Assembly: GCF_047663525.1 (NCBI RefSeq)
Contig: NC_092600.1
Span: 6,963,501 to 7,027,500 of the forward strand
Reading direction: 5' to 3'
DNA length: 64,000 nt
Origin: Anas platyrhynchos
Taxonomy: Eukaryota > Chordata > Aves > Anseriformes > Anatidae
Part shown: positions 1 through 11,689 of the stretch, piece by piece
Position numbering within the stretch: the first letter of the stretch is position 1
Layout of the letters: each line of letters starts with the position of its first letter
Notes under the pieces: generated by a model
What the model saw: the letters and a program-made list of their open reading frames with translations, nothing else
Told to the model about the DNA's origin: nothing
The model's database searches: none
Made by a program: the position numbers and the translations under genes

Positions 1-2465
1 CCTCTCTCCTTTCTTCCAGTTTTATAGATAAGGGCTGGTAATTGTCTTTATGGAGGTTGTAATGAGTTCTGTCACTGCACAAAGAAGCTCGCTAATAAAA
101 TAAATCAAAGCAGCAATGAATGAATGGAAAGCGTGCTTTTAAAATTAGATTTGTACTGCGAGTGCCACACTGTCACTTGCAGCATGAGACAATATTAAAA
201 AAGCACTGAGTTGGCAAAGTACCTGGAAAGGGTCGTGGAGGTGTCTGCTAGCAGGAATTAAGAAGCCTTCTGCTGGCTTCACACAGCGGTGTTGCAGCAT
301 CACTGGGGAGTAAATATTGTAAGGCATGATTAGGAAAGGAGCATGTAAAACTGATCGTAAATTTCACTTATGCAGTAAGTCAGTTGAGTGGCTTTTCTTA
401 TCATGTCATTACATGGGTTTATGTAGTGTCCTCCTGTGGGCCTGGAGTCTTTTTGTACCAGCAAGGAGCTCTTGGCCCCACATCTCATCGCTCTGTCTAG
501 CCTCCCGTACCCCTTCATCCCGGTGTGCCATACAACGTTTGGGCAGGCAGCAGGGCTAACAAGCTGGTGTTTTCGTTCAGGGTTGCTTTACCCTAAAACA
601 CAGCTGGTTGTGAACCAACGGGGCTTACTTGGTGCTGGTGCAGTGTACGATGTGAAAATACAGGTTGGTGAGGGGTGTTTCTGCCTGTGCAACTGAGCTC
701 TAGGCTTCTCAGCTGTTCCTGCAGGTTTTTTTTTATAGTTCCCAGGTTCTGGACAGATCTGTTGCAGCTCTTACAGCTTTGTACAAACCCTCTGTCGTAG
801 AAACAAACAAACAAAAAAAAAAAACATCTTAAACTATTCTTTTCTTGGTCTACCTGTTAATTTCCTAGTGGTGAAATCACATCGTGGCTCTCTGTAGTAA
901 AAAGCGCAGCAGACAGAGAATAGGAAGCATTTCTAATTCAACAAGAAACTTCACAGAAGCCGAGTGCAAGTTTCTTTTTTTATATTCATCTCTTCTGCAC
1001 CAGACTCTTAAGACACAGCAGGGACAAAAGGAATGAAATTCTGTAGGAGTGTTTGTCAACTTTCTTCTTGTCTCTCTCTCGCCGTAACGGCATGTAATTA
1101 AGTACCTTGAACTTTAGAAGTTGTCTGTGAAAAATATTCCACTAACTGAGAGCAACCAGCCTCCATTAAGTTATACACAGTCAGCAAATGACTGTAATTA
1201 TTAGGGCCAGTAGACAGAGCTGAAACTCCAGAGGACTTTAGTGTCAGAGCTAATAATTATGCAGCAGCCTTGGCCAAATATTTCTCTGCCGAGCTAAGTA
1301 TTTAATATTGTCACCGTGGAATATTAATAGAATTGCCTGCTATGTGTGAAGCTGTTGACTAAGCTCATCGTACGGTGAACTGTGGTGGCTCAAATTAGCC
1401 ACAGTGAATGGAGAGCTCAAGAGCTCTGCATCAGCTTGCAGCACCAGCAGGCCTTCTTTAATACTGCTGCCTTGGGGGTATTAACACAAGATCTAGGGAC
1501 AAAACGAAGGCCATTCAATGTCATGCTTCAAGAATTTAGAAAAGCATTTGGCTTGAATAGCGAAGAGTACTTTTCACTATTGATTAGGTATCTCTGGGAA
1601 GCACGTATCGATATATTTCTTAAACCTAATGGAGCAGATGAGCTGCTGCAGAAATGTCTCCTTTGGTTTCACTTGTTTGGGCAAAATGACTACACCCAGG
1701 CTATAAATAAGGAATAGCAGAAAGTTGTTGCAGACTGTTGGCACAAAGTGAAGTCTTCCCAGATGGGGAAGGAAACATCTGGGTGTAATCCAGACATTAA
1801 TCAAGCCTCAAGGTAGTCATCTTTAACTAGCAGTGTGTTTCACTGACTTTCTGAAGACTTTTTTTTAAGGCAAACTATGTTTTTACCAGGAAGGGATTTC
1901 TGCTTAACTGTAAGGTTGCAAGAGCAATTAGTGCCTGTCAGCAATAAAACCATAAGAGTGATATCCCAGACTTTGCAGTGATAACCACCAGGAAAAGTAG
2001 CAGGTCTTTACTGCTTTCTGGCACTGGCGCGGGCTCATGAATTCCCCGGAGCATTTTGCATAAGACCTGACCTGTACTATATATATGGCCTCCTTTATAA
2101 ACAGTCTAAACCCAGGGTCTTATATGGCAGTCCAGTTTAATTATTATGATCACTATTGCTGTAATAGCATGTGTCAATTGAAAGTGTGCTGTTCTCTGGA
2201 TTATTTTCTGTTCTTTCCTCTAAGAAATGCAAAATTAAACTGTTTAGCCATTGGGCTTGATAGTACTTGCACTAAATCAGGGCTTGCATGGCTCTAATCA
2301 CGTAGTTATAGGATTTGAGACGAAAGCAAGGAGGGAGGATATTTCAGAGTGTGTGTACTTTAAAGTTAAAAAAAAAATCTGGGTTAAGCTTTTTCATAAC
2401 TTGAAAGTCTTTCTTCTCTTTTTCTCCATATAACCAAGAGTGAATCCATCTCTGCTGTTTCACAG
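1..2465 (+). other. GALNT10: GALNT10 intron (partial) upstream of the first visible exon
   Basis: No exon of GALNT10 or any other gene could be recognised here. The stretch is AT-rich with T/A runs (for example 809-823). It contains one island at about 1130-1370 that looks like a conserved non-coding element, listed separately. Confidence 0.8.
1130..1370. promoter_or_regulatory. Candidate conserved non-coding element in GALNT10 intron
   Basis: AT-rich, non-repetitive island with many homeodomain cores, including an inverted pair: TAATTATTAG (1195-1204) and CTAATAATTA (1250-1259), exact reverse complements 45 bp apart. There is no coding potential. The enhancer role is inference; HAND1 lies about 38 kb away and would be a plausible target. 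Confidence 0.35.
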
Positions 2466-2573
2466 GTATGGATGTGTGGGGGTCGTATGGAGGACATCCC
2501 TTGCTCTAGAGTTGGCCATATCTACAGGAAATACGTTCCTTACAAGGTTCCAACAGGAGTCAGCCTGGCAAGG
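2466..2573 (+). CDS. GALNT10: GALNT10 coding exon: end of catalytic domain
   Basis: 36 codons between acceptor CACAG (2461-2465) and donor GTAAGTG (2574). It encodes [20 protein letters not shown] and onward to ...GVSLAR. The His of VGHIYR (codon 2517-2519) aligns with the third Mn2+ ligand known in GALNT2 (His359), so the active-site residue carried by this exon is intact. Confidence 0.95.
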
Positions 2574-5500
2574 GTAAGTGGCAGCGATGTTCCCCCTCAC
2601 CGTGCATGTGATCAGACAGCAGCCTCTTGGAAGGTTTTGCAAAGCAAAAGCTCTTCTATTTTCTCCATCTCAAGCTACAAAAGATGTCCATCCGCAATGT
2701 GGCTGTGCTATTGTCTTCTGTTACCCCACAATGGGAGGAAAATTGAGGCTTGTAGTACACAAATTGTACTCATACGGGGGTCAAACGAAGCAGTTGTTGC
2801 AGAGGAGGATGTCTAGCACAAAGGGAAGAGAGTCTAGGGGAGCTACAGACACGTACAGACAGCTCCATGCTCAAAATACCAGCTATTGCTAGGTGTTGAG
2901 AAGGAGCTTTGCAATCAGGCACTTGGTATGGAATCACCAATAAAAAAACAAGGTACAGTTTTATTTGTATAATAATTCAGTCATTTTAGCTGTGCTCTCC
3001 AGGAGCAGCAGGCTTCAGCGTGCTGATTGTGTTTCGGTGATTGAAAGACCTCTCGGTTTCAAGCATCACAGACCACTGAATGAGCAAGCTGTAATTCTCT
3101 GCAATGGAAGTTCTGTGCCATCTTATTTTTTAATCTAATGTACCCCAAAGAGGAAAGAGCCTTTGCTTATTGTGCAGTAGCTTTGTCCAATTAATTTCTC
3201 AAATTGAGAAGGGATTGCATTGCCCTCTGGTGGGGAGAAGAAAAATCATAGGAGCAGGAAGGCTGCAAAACTATAAACCACAAGAAGGTACCCTGCTGTC
3301 GTGCAGTCTTACAGCTTGCACGGTGTTAAAATGTTTCTCGGTTTGATAGCATTGCCCTAGTTATAGAGTTGACTTTATTACCCAGCCCAGCAATGACCTG
3401 TCAGAGGGACAGAGCGCTCTCCTGTCTGTGCCATCTCTTCAGGAAGGAGCTATATTTCTTCTGATTCAGTATTTGTCTCTTGCATACCCCCACAGTGCTG
3501 GAAGGAAATGGTGGACAGGTGCAGGGAAGGCTGTTTTTTGGCATCTAAGATTATAAAAGTCACCTTGAGGTGAACGCGTGCTCTTGTTTTGTGTAGGCTG
3601 CACTTGGGGCAGGGTCAGCACACTGCTCATTCTTAACACCTGGATTTATTTTGGCAGTGGGTGACCACTGCTGGACTGACTGCCTCCAAGCGAGGTGATC
3701 AGTACTGTTGGGTCGCTGAAGTCGTGACTGAACACGTCACGTTTCTGTGTGGCACCAAGAGTATCCCTGGTGCTGCCAGAGAGCACTCGAAGGTCCGATG
3801 GTCTCCTGGGTGCCTGATGGCAAGCAGCAGGGCTGACTCTGGAGGCTGGTGTGTGCTCATTGCTGGGATGGATTTGCTCAGTCGATTAGGGTGGTGGTTT
3901 AGGGTGTAGCATTACAGCGATACATGAATTCAGCATGTGCAGTTATCTGTATTTTTCCCAGAAGAAAAGAAGTCTCACTGCAGAGCCAGTGCAAAGCTGG
4001 AGTTAACACTGATGTGACAGGCATGATCTGGGGGGGATATTTGGTTTTGTGAGACTGCTGTGCAGATCAATGTGAAGTATTCTGCTGCCAGGGAGTAAAC
4101 CCTTTGCTTCTGTTCTCAGTGGTCATCCCCTGAAAGCTGTGTATTCCTACTGTATCTCAGAGTTTCTCTTAAACAGCTTTTTACACAAGGAAACCAAAAA
4201 AGAGCGGTAAGAATATTGTGAACTGAAGCTTTCCAGAAGGGAGTAGTACAAATCCCATTCCTAGGTGAATATAAAATACAATAGGAAAGATATAAGAAAG
4301 AAGCTTTTTGTCAGGGACCTTTGAATGGCCAGTGGTATTTACCAGCATCCTTCTCTGAGTTGCTTTTTTTTTTATTCTGAAAAATAAAATAGAAAACCAA
4401 CTTTTGATTAATGTTGTTTTTCTTAGCCACAAGGAACTAGATATAATGGCCAAGTGCCAGGATTCTGTTTTGACCTCAGCTGAAAATATCTTTCTAAAAG
4501 TCCCCTGGAACTAGAGAATAATAAAAATAATCTCTCTCCTAAAGCTGGAGAGAAAGAGTGGATGTGAATGAAAATCCTTCCTGAGCAAAAACAGGGGAGC
4601 TGTTCTGAATGCTAATGTTGATGGTTTGTACAGAGATCTCTCATCTGTTTTTTTTTTCCCCTTGGTTTTCCCACATGGCTGTTGCCCCCACAGAACCTGA
4701 AGCGGGTGGCCGAGGTGTGGATGGATGAGTACGCAGAGTACATCTACCAGCGCAGGCCTGAGTACCGGCACCTTTCTGCAGGGGACGTCACGGCTCAGAA
4801 GGAGCTCCGCAACAACCTCAACTGCAAGAGCTTCAAATGGTTCATGAGCGAGGTGGCCTGGGACTTGCCCAAGTTTTACCCACCGGTGGAGCCTCCAGCA
4901 GCCGCCTGGGGAGAGGCAAGTTTGGGGTCTGAAGTCGGCAGTGGGCAAACAGGCTCAAAGCGTTTCAAAGACCAGCATTCCCATACCGTTGTGTTGGCCT
5001 GCTCAATGAAAGCAGTGAGACAACAGTTTCTATTAGTGCAGAAATAGAAAAATAAATAAAAAAGGAGACTTGGCTCGGTCTGCATGTTATGTATTTAGTA
5101 AAAGGCAAAACACGCCAACGGGGAGAACTAGGAATAGGAGGCAGCTGAGCAGTAGTAGAAATGTTGTATTTCCAAAGGGCTACACAACTGTTCTGAGCTG
5201 CTCTGCTCGTTGGTTTTCCCATCTGGAAGCCAGGAAAGTCATCCCTGGTTTGAAAGTCAGCTGTGTTCTGGGGGAAGAGGCACCTCAGGAGTGAAGTATT
5301 GGATTGTTGTACACAGCACAGCAGGCTCTGCAGTTGTGTAGCTAATGGTTTTTGCTGTGTCCTGCAGGTTATTTTACAGCTGGCAGTGGGTCCCATTTTG
5401 AGCTCCTGTGCTTTCTTCTAGCTGCTATCTGCCAGCTCAGATATATAGTTAAACGAGGAATCGTAAAACTGTTTCCATACAAATACCGCCACTATTTGAG

Positions 5501-8500
5501 GCAGTTTAAGTCTTCTTTTCTTTTGGCTGTCACTTGATAAGAGCAGGAGATTCAGCGACTAATTTGCTGTTTCAGATTCGCAATGTAGGAACTGGGCTGT
5601 GTGTGGATACCAAGCACGGAGCCCTGGGATCCCCTCTGAGGCTGGAAAGCTGCGTGAAGGACAGAGGAGAGGCAGCATGGAACAACGTGCAGGTAAGGGT
5701 TTGAGAGGCAAGGCGTTTGCAGAACTCTGTCAGGTGAGCAGAGGGTGCTGTGCACCCCAAGACTCAAATGCTGATTTCACTTGATGGGCTTGGTAGCCCA
5801 ATGTGGCATTTTAGCTTGTGGTATGGAGCCTGGCAGACTGTGCAGGGCTTTTACCTCCGCTTTGAAGTTCTCGGAGTAAACAAAAGAAAGCACAGGAAAA
5901 CAATATGCCAAAATAATAAAAGAAACCGGTAACAAGGCAGCTGTAATATGTAACAAAGTGAATATTAACTTCAAAGGTTGTGCTGAAAGAAGTGATAGAG
6001 GAGCATCATGCATATTAATAAAGCTGCAGGAGCATTCAATAACCGCTCACTATCATCCTCCTGACAGGAGGCAAATACATTATAAACACCCAGCCGTTGC
6101 TGGAGAGAGATGAAACTAGCCGGGCTATAGATTCACCCTCTCGACATATAAGGTGCCAGAAACGACAGCTTTATTGTAGCAGAAGGGAGGGAAATATTAG
6201 TTTGTCTAAAGTGTAGTAGCTGAGCTGAGAAAAGATCAAGAAAACAATGCCTCTATTACAGAGCCATGCGTAACTCTTCGGGGGAATGGCTTCAGTACTA
6301 GGAGATAACGTGTTGCTGCATATCAATTTTGATGCATGAAAACTAGAAACCAATTTACTCGGGCACGGTCCAAAACTAAGCCTCTGTTGTGTCAGGAGGA
6401 TCTTAAACAATTAGTGTTGGCTTACATTGAGGAGGAGAATGCGTTTGGGGTTTTTGTGTTGCCTTGAACCTAAATGATTATGGTAATTTCTCTCACAAGA
6501 GAGGCTTAAAGGGAGACAGGAGCAAAGCAGCTTCTTTGTGCCAAAGGTTTTGGCCATGCTGCTTCAAGTAGTAGCGCTCTGTGCATTACTGGTCTTTCTT
6601 ACTGTCCCACGAGATCCTCTCTGAAGAGAGAGACATTCCCTCACCTGGGGCCAAAAGGAGCCCCCAGAAGAGCCCCTTCCCCGTGGGGTCTGAGGTGGGA
6701 CATGCTGGCCAGCAGCCCTGCAGCTCCACCTTGGCTGGTGCCAGTCACAGGGGACGCTTGCACCCTTGCCAGAGACGCTGTTCTGTCAGAGTGGGAAGCA
6801 GAAGCTTCACACCAGCACCTGCATTTAAACACGTCTGTTATCTCTTGTAAGATTCAGCCTTACAATGCTTAAAGCATATGTGATAAGCAAAGCCGTGATC
6901 ATCATAAGATGCAGCTAGACCGTGCTCCTGTTTCAAGCTGTGGCTGAAAGCAAGAGCCGAGCATGAATGGGGTGGTACATCCACCGACAGTTCCCCCATG
7001 TTCCAACACTATAGATTCAAGATGTGCTGGCATCCAGCAGCTTTCATTAAAGCCATGATTTTGCCAGGCATTTGATAGGTTATGCTTAGTCATTAGAGCT
7101 AAAACCTTTTCTTTTCCTTGGTATCCCTCCTTTCACTTCACCCCAGCAAAAAGAGGTCTGGAAGGACTGAGTCAGTGCAGGGTCAGTAGAAGAGAGCACC
7201 AGGAAGCACTGCCCTAGCGTTTACCCTTCCAAAGCTCCCGTGAGCTGGGGTGGGAAGCTGTGGACCTCCTGCTGTCTGGTACCAGAAGGCACGGGGCAAA
7301 CTGTTCTCAAGGTGACTGCAGGCTGCCTGTGCAGACTTGGATATTTACTGCTGGTGTTAACTCAGAGCTCCTGTAGCTCTCTCCCCCTTTTTTTTTTTTG
7401 CTAGCTGCGAAGTGCTGTAATTGGTCAGCTGCTCACTTAATCCATGATGTATGTCTGCATTGCAGAGACATTCAAGGCTGCTATTAGTACCCAAGCTAAC
7501 TAGCATGGCTGTGTGCAGCAGCACAGCCTCATTGAGCATGCTGCATGGCAGGCCGCGGGGTGGCTCTTACGGATCCCCCTAGTCAGCAGTCCCTGTCCCC
7601 AGAGGGGGAAGCAGTTTTTCTCCAGGATAGTTTTGTCCTTTCCTTGAAGCAGTCTCCACTCTGTAGGCAAAGAAGGCGATGTCGTAGTGCTGGTGGAAGC
7701 GCTGTGCCCAGTACCTGCCGTCCTGAGGGTCTGCTTTGTCCCAGCAGGTATTCACCTTCAGCTGGAGAGAAGACATCCGTCCCGGGGACCCTCAGCATAC
7801 CAAGAAGTTTTGTTTTGATGCCATTTCCCACAGCAGCCCTGTGACCCTCTACGACTGCCACGGGATGAAGGGGAACCAGCTCTGGAGATACAGAAGAGTG
7901 AGTGTGTGCTGTGCGCGCGTGCACACGCGTGTGTGTTCATTAAGGTGGCAAGGTGCCTGTAGGCACCTGAGTTCCCTTCAGATGACACCACCCGTGTTTT
8001 ATTCATCTCTCAGTCACTGTGCCATTAATTACCCTTGATCAGAAAGAGCTGACTGCCCTGCTTCATGGGTTAGGAATGGTGAGCGCAGCTTCTTCAGGGT
8101 AAAAGGGCATTGTCCGTGCAGTCCTGTCCAGGGCTGGCGGGGAGGTGATGCAACACCCTTGCAAAACCAGTTTGCAAAGGAGTGTGCTGTGTTTACTGGC
8201 TTCTTCTGAGCACTAGAAGGTCACGCCAAAAGTAGATAAGGGTTTATTCATCCTCCTGCTAAGCAATGCTTTTGTTGCAAACAGGTAAGCACATTCTTGA
8301 TGAAATGCCGTGTCCTAGCCCTTGCAATCTGCACGCACAGTGCTGCAGCAGGAAGGGAGCCTGGTGCTGGAGCACCTGCTCTCAGCAATAGCTTTGGACC
8401 TTCCCAGTGCAGGTGGGAGGATTGGGTTCAGTACTGCAGCAAGGGAGGGGGTGGAAATGGGAGTGCTACTTACCCACCAGTTAAGCGTGGAACTTCTTCA

Positions 8501-8782
8501 GATACATTCAAGTGACAAAATGGCTTGCCTTAGTTTTTAAGACTTCTTTCAGTCAGTTTTAAAACAGTTCTGCTTCTCGGCTTAGTGCCCTCACCTGAAA
8601 TTTCTCTTCTCCAGGACAAGACCCTGTACCACCCAGTAAGCAGCAGCTGTATGGACTGCAGTGAGAGTGATCGAAAGATCTTTATGAACAGCTGCAACCC
8701 CTCGTCTCCAACACAGCAGTGGATATTTGAACATACAAACTCAACCGTCTTGGAAAAATTTAACAGAAACCTTGATCTTTAA
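2466..8782 (+). CDS. GALNT10: Polypeptide N-acetylgalactosaminyltransferase 10, C-terminal part (five exons)
   Basis: Spliced CDS: join(2466-2573, 4694-4915, 5576-5692, 7748-7897, 8615-8782), 254 residues plus stop. The 5' exons lie outside the window. The enzyme is a Golgi type II membrane protein that transfers GalNAc from UDP-GalNAc to Ser/Thr, the first step of mucin-type O-glycosylation; GALNT10 is known to prefer partly glycosylated peptides. What is seen: the end of the catalytic domain with the family motif WMCGGR...[10 protein letters not shown] (local residues 2-21), then a ricin B beta-trefoil with three Cys-x-Asp type repeats (C119-C136, C171-C186, C211-C226) and QLW (193-195) and QQW (233-235) motifs. 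All exons are phase 0 and join without a frameshift. Intron 4916-5575 uses a GC donor; the others are GT-AG. Assignment to GALNT10 rather than a paralogue rests on sequence recognition plus the adjacent SAP30L and HAND1. Confidence 0.95.
2574..4693 (+). other. GALNT10: GALNT10 intron
   Basis: A GT-AG intron of 2120 bp between donor GTAAGTG and acceptor CCCCCACAG. No gene or obvious interspersed repeat was recognised in it; the composition is mixed, with short T and A runs. Confidence 0.9.
4694..4915 (+). CDS. GALNT10: GALNT10 coding exon: catalytic C-terminus and linker
   Basis: 74 codons from [20 protein letters not shown] to PPAAAWGE. The acceptor is CCCCCACAG ending at 4693. The segment [11 protein letters not shown] is the conserved end of the GalNAc-transferase catalytic domain; the remainder is the linker into the lectin domain. 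The exon ends in GAG and is followed by GCAAGT, a GC-type donor that otherwise matches the consensus perfectly. Confidence 0.95.
4916..5575 (+). other. GALNT10: GALNT10 intron with GC-AG splice sites
   Basis: A 660-bp intron that begins GCAAGT directly after exon-terminal GAG and ends TTTCAG. The conserved protein reads AWGE then IRNVG without a gap, which fixes the donor at 4916 and excludes a GT donor. GC-AG introns are a known minor class that almost always shows a near-perfect AG|GCAAGT context, as here. Confidence 0.9.
5576..5692 (+). CDS. GALNT10: GALNT10 coding exon: lectin repeat alpha
   Basis: 39 codons, acceptor TGTTTCAG ending at 5575, donor GTAAGG at 5693. It encodes [18 protein letters not shown] onward, the first beta-trefoil repeat, with the Cys-Val-Asp motif and its partner Cys 17 residues on. 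Confidence 0.95.
5693..7747 (+). other. GALNT10: GALNT10 intron with possible regulatory islands
   Basis: A GT-AG intron of 2055 bp. Two AT-rich, complex-sequence islands (about 5950-6390 and 6840-7110) resemble conserved non-coding elements, with sites such as GTGATAAGCAAAGC near 6880 (GATA type) and several homeobox cores. No exon was recognised inside. Confidence 0.85.
5950..6390. promoter_or_regulatory. Candidate conserved non-coding element in GALNT10 intron
   Basis: About 440 bp of AT-rich, non-repetitive sequence with TATTAATAAAG, ACATTATAAACAC, AGATAACG and ATCAATTTTGAT-like cores. It has no extended reading frame. Its texture differs from the flanking intron; function is inferred only. 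Confidence 0.3.
7748..7897 (+). CDS. GALNT10: GALNT10 coding exon: lectin repeat beta
   Basis: 50 codons, acceptor CCCAGCAG ending at 7747, donor GTGAGT at 7898. It contains FCFDAIS...[15 protein letters not shown], the second trefoil repeat with its QxW motif. An alternative AG three bases upstream (7744) would add one Gln. NAGNAG slippage there is possible, but the chosen site gives the family's expected spacing. Confidence 0.94.
7898..8614 (+). other. GALNT10: GALNT10 last intron
   Basis: A 717-bp GT-AG intron. Its start is followed by a short alternating purine/pyrimidine patch (GTGTGTGC...GCGCGCGTGCACACGCGTGTG, about 7902-7936) of Z-DNA-prone type. Nothing else was recognised. Confidence 0.9.
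8615..8782 (+). CDS. GALNT10: GALNT10 last coding exon: lectin repeat gamma and stop
   Basis: 55 codons plus TAA (8780-8782), acceptor TTCTCCAG ending at 8614. It encodes [19 protein letters not shown] onward, with C211 and C226 and QQW, and ends EKFNRNLDL. As I recall, mammalian GALNT10 ends at about FNRN, so the final LDL may be a lineage-specific three-residue extension. Confidence 0.95.
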   Translation, partial: DKTLYHPVSSSCMDCSESDRKIFMNSCNPSSPTQQWIFEHTNSTVLEKFNRNLDL

Positions 8783-8793
8783 AAAGACTGACT

Positions 8794-8821
8794 GTATATA
8801 TATATACATATATATATATAT
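8794..8821. repeat. (TA)n microsatellite
   Basis: An imperfect TA repeat interrupted by one C, 11 bp after the GALNT10 stop codon and hence in the 3' UTR. Confidence 0.85.
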
Positions 8822-11689
8822 ATTTTACAATTATAGTTTTTACTGGGGAGGGTTACGAAAAATTTTTTTAAGGATACTTTTTTTTAACAGTTAATGAAGG
8901 TAAAAGGGAGAATCTCAGGAGAAGGTAAACTAGCAGGCCAGTCTTTATTGTGAAGATGCTGCATCCTTCTCTTCTGGGCATGGTGGAATTCTAAAGGCTT
9001 TGCCGGAGCCATTTCTGTGCTGAGACTGGAATAGAAACTCTGTTTTTAGAGGAGTCTGAATGTTGATTCCAACTGCTTTTCTTTTTTTTTTTTTTTTTTT
9101 TGATGTTTTATTTCCCATCTAGGTCTGGCATTAAATGATTTTTTTTCTCCAGGACCCTCAAAGTACCGTACTTTATGTAGCTGCTATGCAACCTGCTGAA
9201 GCATTCCCGCTTAGGTGCTTTATCTTCCAAAATCCATCTAAGTAAAATCTTGAACACAAAATTTAATCCTCTGATGTCATAGACATTAAAAAAAAAAAAA
9301 AAAAGACATCAAAATGTAAAATGAAATGATTTTTTTTTTGCCTTAAACCAAAATATATTTCAAACAGGTTGGCTGTTATTACTTTCCCAATGATGACTGT
9401 GATAAAGGAATGAGCTCTAGAGGAAATGCAGCCAAGTGTTGGGGTTATCACCGTGGTTATTAGCGATGAGGAATCTGGGTTTCTGCTCCATTCACTTTAC
9501 AGTCAGTTTGTCACTCACTGTTGAATCCTCAAGGTGAAAGATTAGTAGAGAGTTTTTAAGTGAGCACAGTTCTTACAGGTTAATGTTTTTGTTAGGAGCC
9601 TTTGGATATCAAATTCACCTCTTATACCACATCTTTTTAGCATGGACACCTCCAGAGTTTCTCAGAATTAAACACGAAGGCAACTTTATTTTTTTCTTTA
9701 GAGGCTAACTTAATTCACAGGTGGTGTGAGCGGATTAATTCAGGATAATTGAGTCAGGGCCGGGATTAGCCATTGTTTTGTATCCACTTATTCATCAGTC
9801 TGTATGTAGTTTATTCCAGTGATGAGTCCTGTGGTCAGTGGTGGTGTAGGTTTGGGGGAGCATGCTCTTAATCTCTCTCTCCCTTTCTGTACAGCTCACT
9901 GTGACAGGAGATCTGTGTGCTTAAGCAGAGGTGTGGGATCAAGGGGCCGGTTTCACTGGTACCCTGTCCTTGTGTAGTCAGGTTGCAGCACAAGGTATTA
10001 CCCTTGTGGTTGGGCTGTGGGATCGACCAGACACTGAAACAGAATTATCTCATCCCAGAAGCTGCAAAAAGAAGGTGCTGACACTGAAGGATGAACAGAG
10101 GACCATCGGTTTCAAGTCTATCTAAAAGTGAGTGTTTAAAAAAATGAAACAAAACACTGGTTTCAAACGAAGTTGTTGTGAAAACATTTAATAATTCAGT
10201 TAACTTATATTGAAGGCAGCAGTGACATTTTCTAGCAAAAGCTGTGAATGATGGTGCAGTTAACCTTTTGCAAAGATGCTTCCTAAATCAATGCAACTAG
10301 GCCTTTTCCAATAATGATCCAGCTCCACAGTTTGTCCAATCGTCCTTTCAATAATGTTGCAGCAAGAGGTAGTGTGCAATCGCCTCCAGGAGTGAAAGGC
10401 TGAATCGCTCAGGGCAAGAGCAGTGTACCCCGTTGGGACTCTAGATAAACACGGTTAATGGACCTGCCCTCCTCGTTGGGGCAGGGAAGCTCTGCTCTGA
10501 CATATCTTTTCTGTGAAATCAGGATTTTTGCCTAGTGTCAAGAATTGGTCAGGCTGGCTCCCACCTTTGCAGAGCTCTGCAAGAAGCCCTTTCTCCTGTT
10601 GCCAGCTGTACGGCCACTACCTGTGTTTTAGATGTCTTTGAGGCCTCGCGGTGCTGTCTGTAAACTGGGAGCAGACTAGGGCATGACTACCTGCATCTCT
10701 AGTGCTCGAGTCTGATGTATTGACTGTGAGGTCAAAATCATTTCCACCTTTGTATCCTCACAGCTGAAGCTGTATCTGAGCTGTGCTGCCAATTTACCTG
10801 CTTCGTGCTGTTACAGAGCAGGGGGAAATGGGCATTGCATTGCGGCTGGGACTGGGGTTGCCAAATGTATTAGTGTCTAACGTTTTGGGAGTGAAGAAAG
10901 GCAAAAGGCTCTAGGCTTTCCCTGTGACAGTTCTGCAGCAGTATTGAAATGGAATTGAGACCAGTGTCGATGTTGTTTGTTCTCGGTACCTACGATCTGT
11001 CATTAGGATCCCTTTTCATTTCTATGGGAGAGAGCACCACTTCCCAGTGCTTTGTGTCCGACTTGCTTTCCTTAAGTTATTAATGCTCTCGTTAGTCTAG
11101 TAACATTGACTGTGGATCGCTACATGGCCTGACTAGGTGTCTTTATGAATGTTTTAGTACCTGTGGAACAAGAAGCTGTTTGTCCATGAGCAGTGCAATT
11201 TTTTTTATATATATATAATTGGAACACAATCAGCAAGTGATATACATGGACATAGGGCATTCTGATTGCAGCTTGCAGCTTTCTGTGGCTTAGTTTTCTA
11301 ACAAGAGGATTAGTTTCTGTTTCTAAAATGCATGGCTTGCTTTGTACTTGGGCTCACCTTGCAAAGAGAGCTTCGAGTCCTAGCTGGTTAGCTTGCTGGA
11401 TGCTTGCTTCAGAGAGAAATATAGTAACAAGCAGGTCTTTTACCACAGAGTGATCTTAATTTGGTGAGAAAGGACAGCTCTTAGTAGTATGCACCAAAAG
11501 GTTAGGGATTGTTGAGGCGTTTCCTGCTTGACAGACAACCACCAGTACGAGGAAACCGGAGCTGTGGGGTGACTGGTCCCACTGGGTCCTTCTCAGTGTG
11601 GTTGATCTCATCTGTTTTCTCAAGGCTTGCCATCTGAATTTGTAAGTACCCCACAAATTCTGTACACTTCTGACTGGCTCACTGTGCTT

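Noticed and set aside
1382..1717. A 111-codon open frame in a GALNT10 intron
   Set aside because: No recognisable domain or splice partners, and it lies in the intron of a plus-strand gene with no promoter or poly(A) context. Best explained as chance.
7902..7936. GTGTGTGC/GCGCGC patch after the GALNT10 donor as a regulatory element
   Set aside because: Short alternating purine/pyrimidine sequence is common after GTGAGT donors, and nothing shows a function beyond possible Z-DNA tendency.
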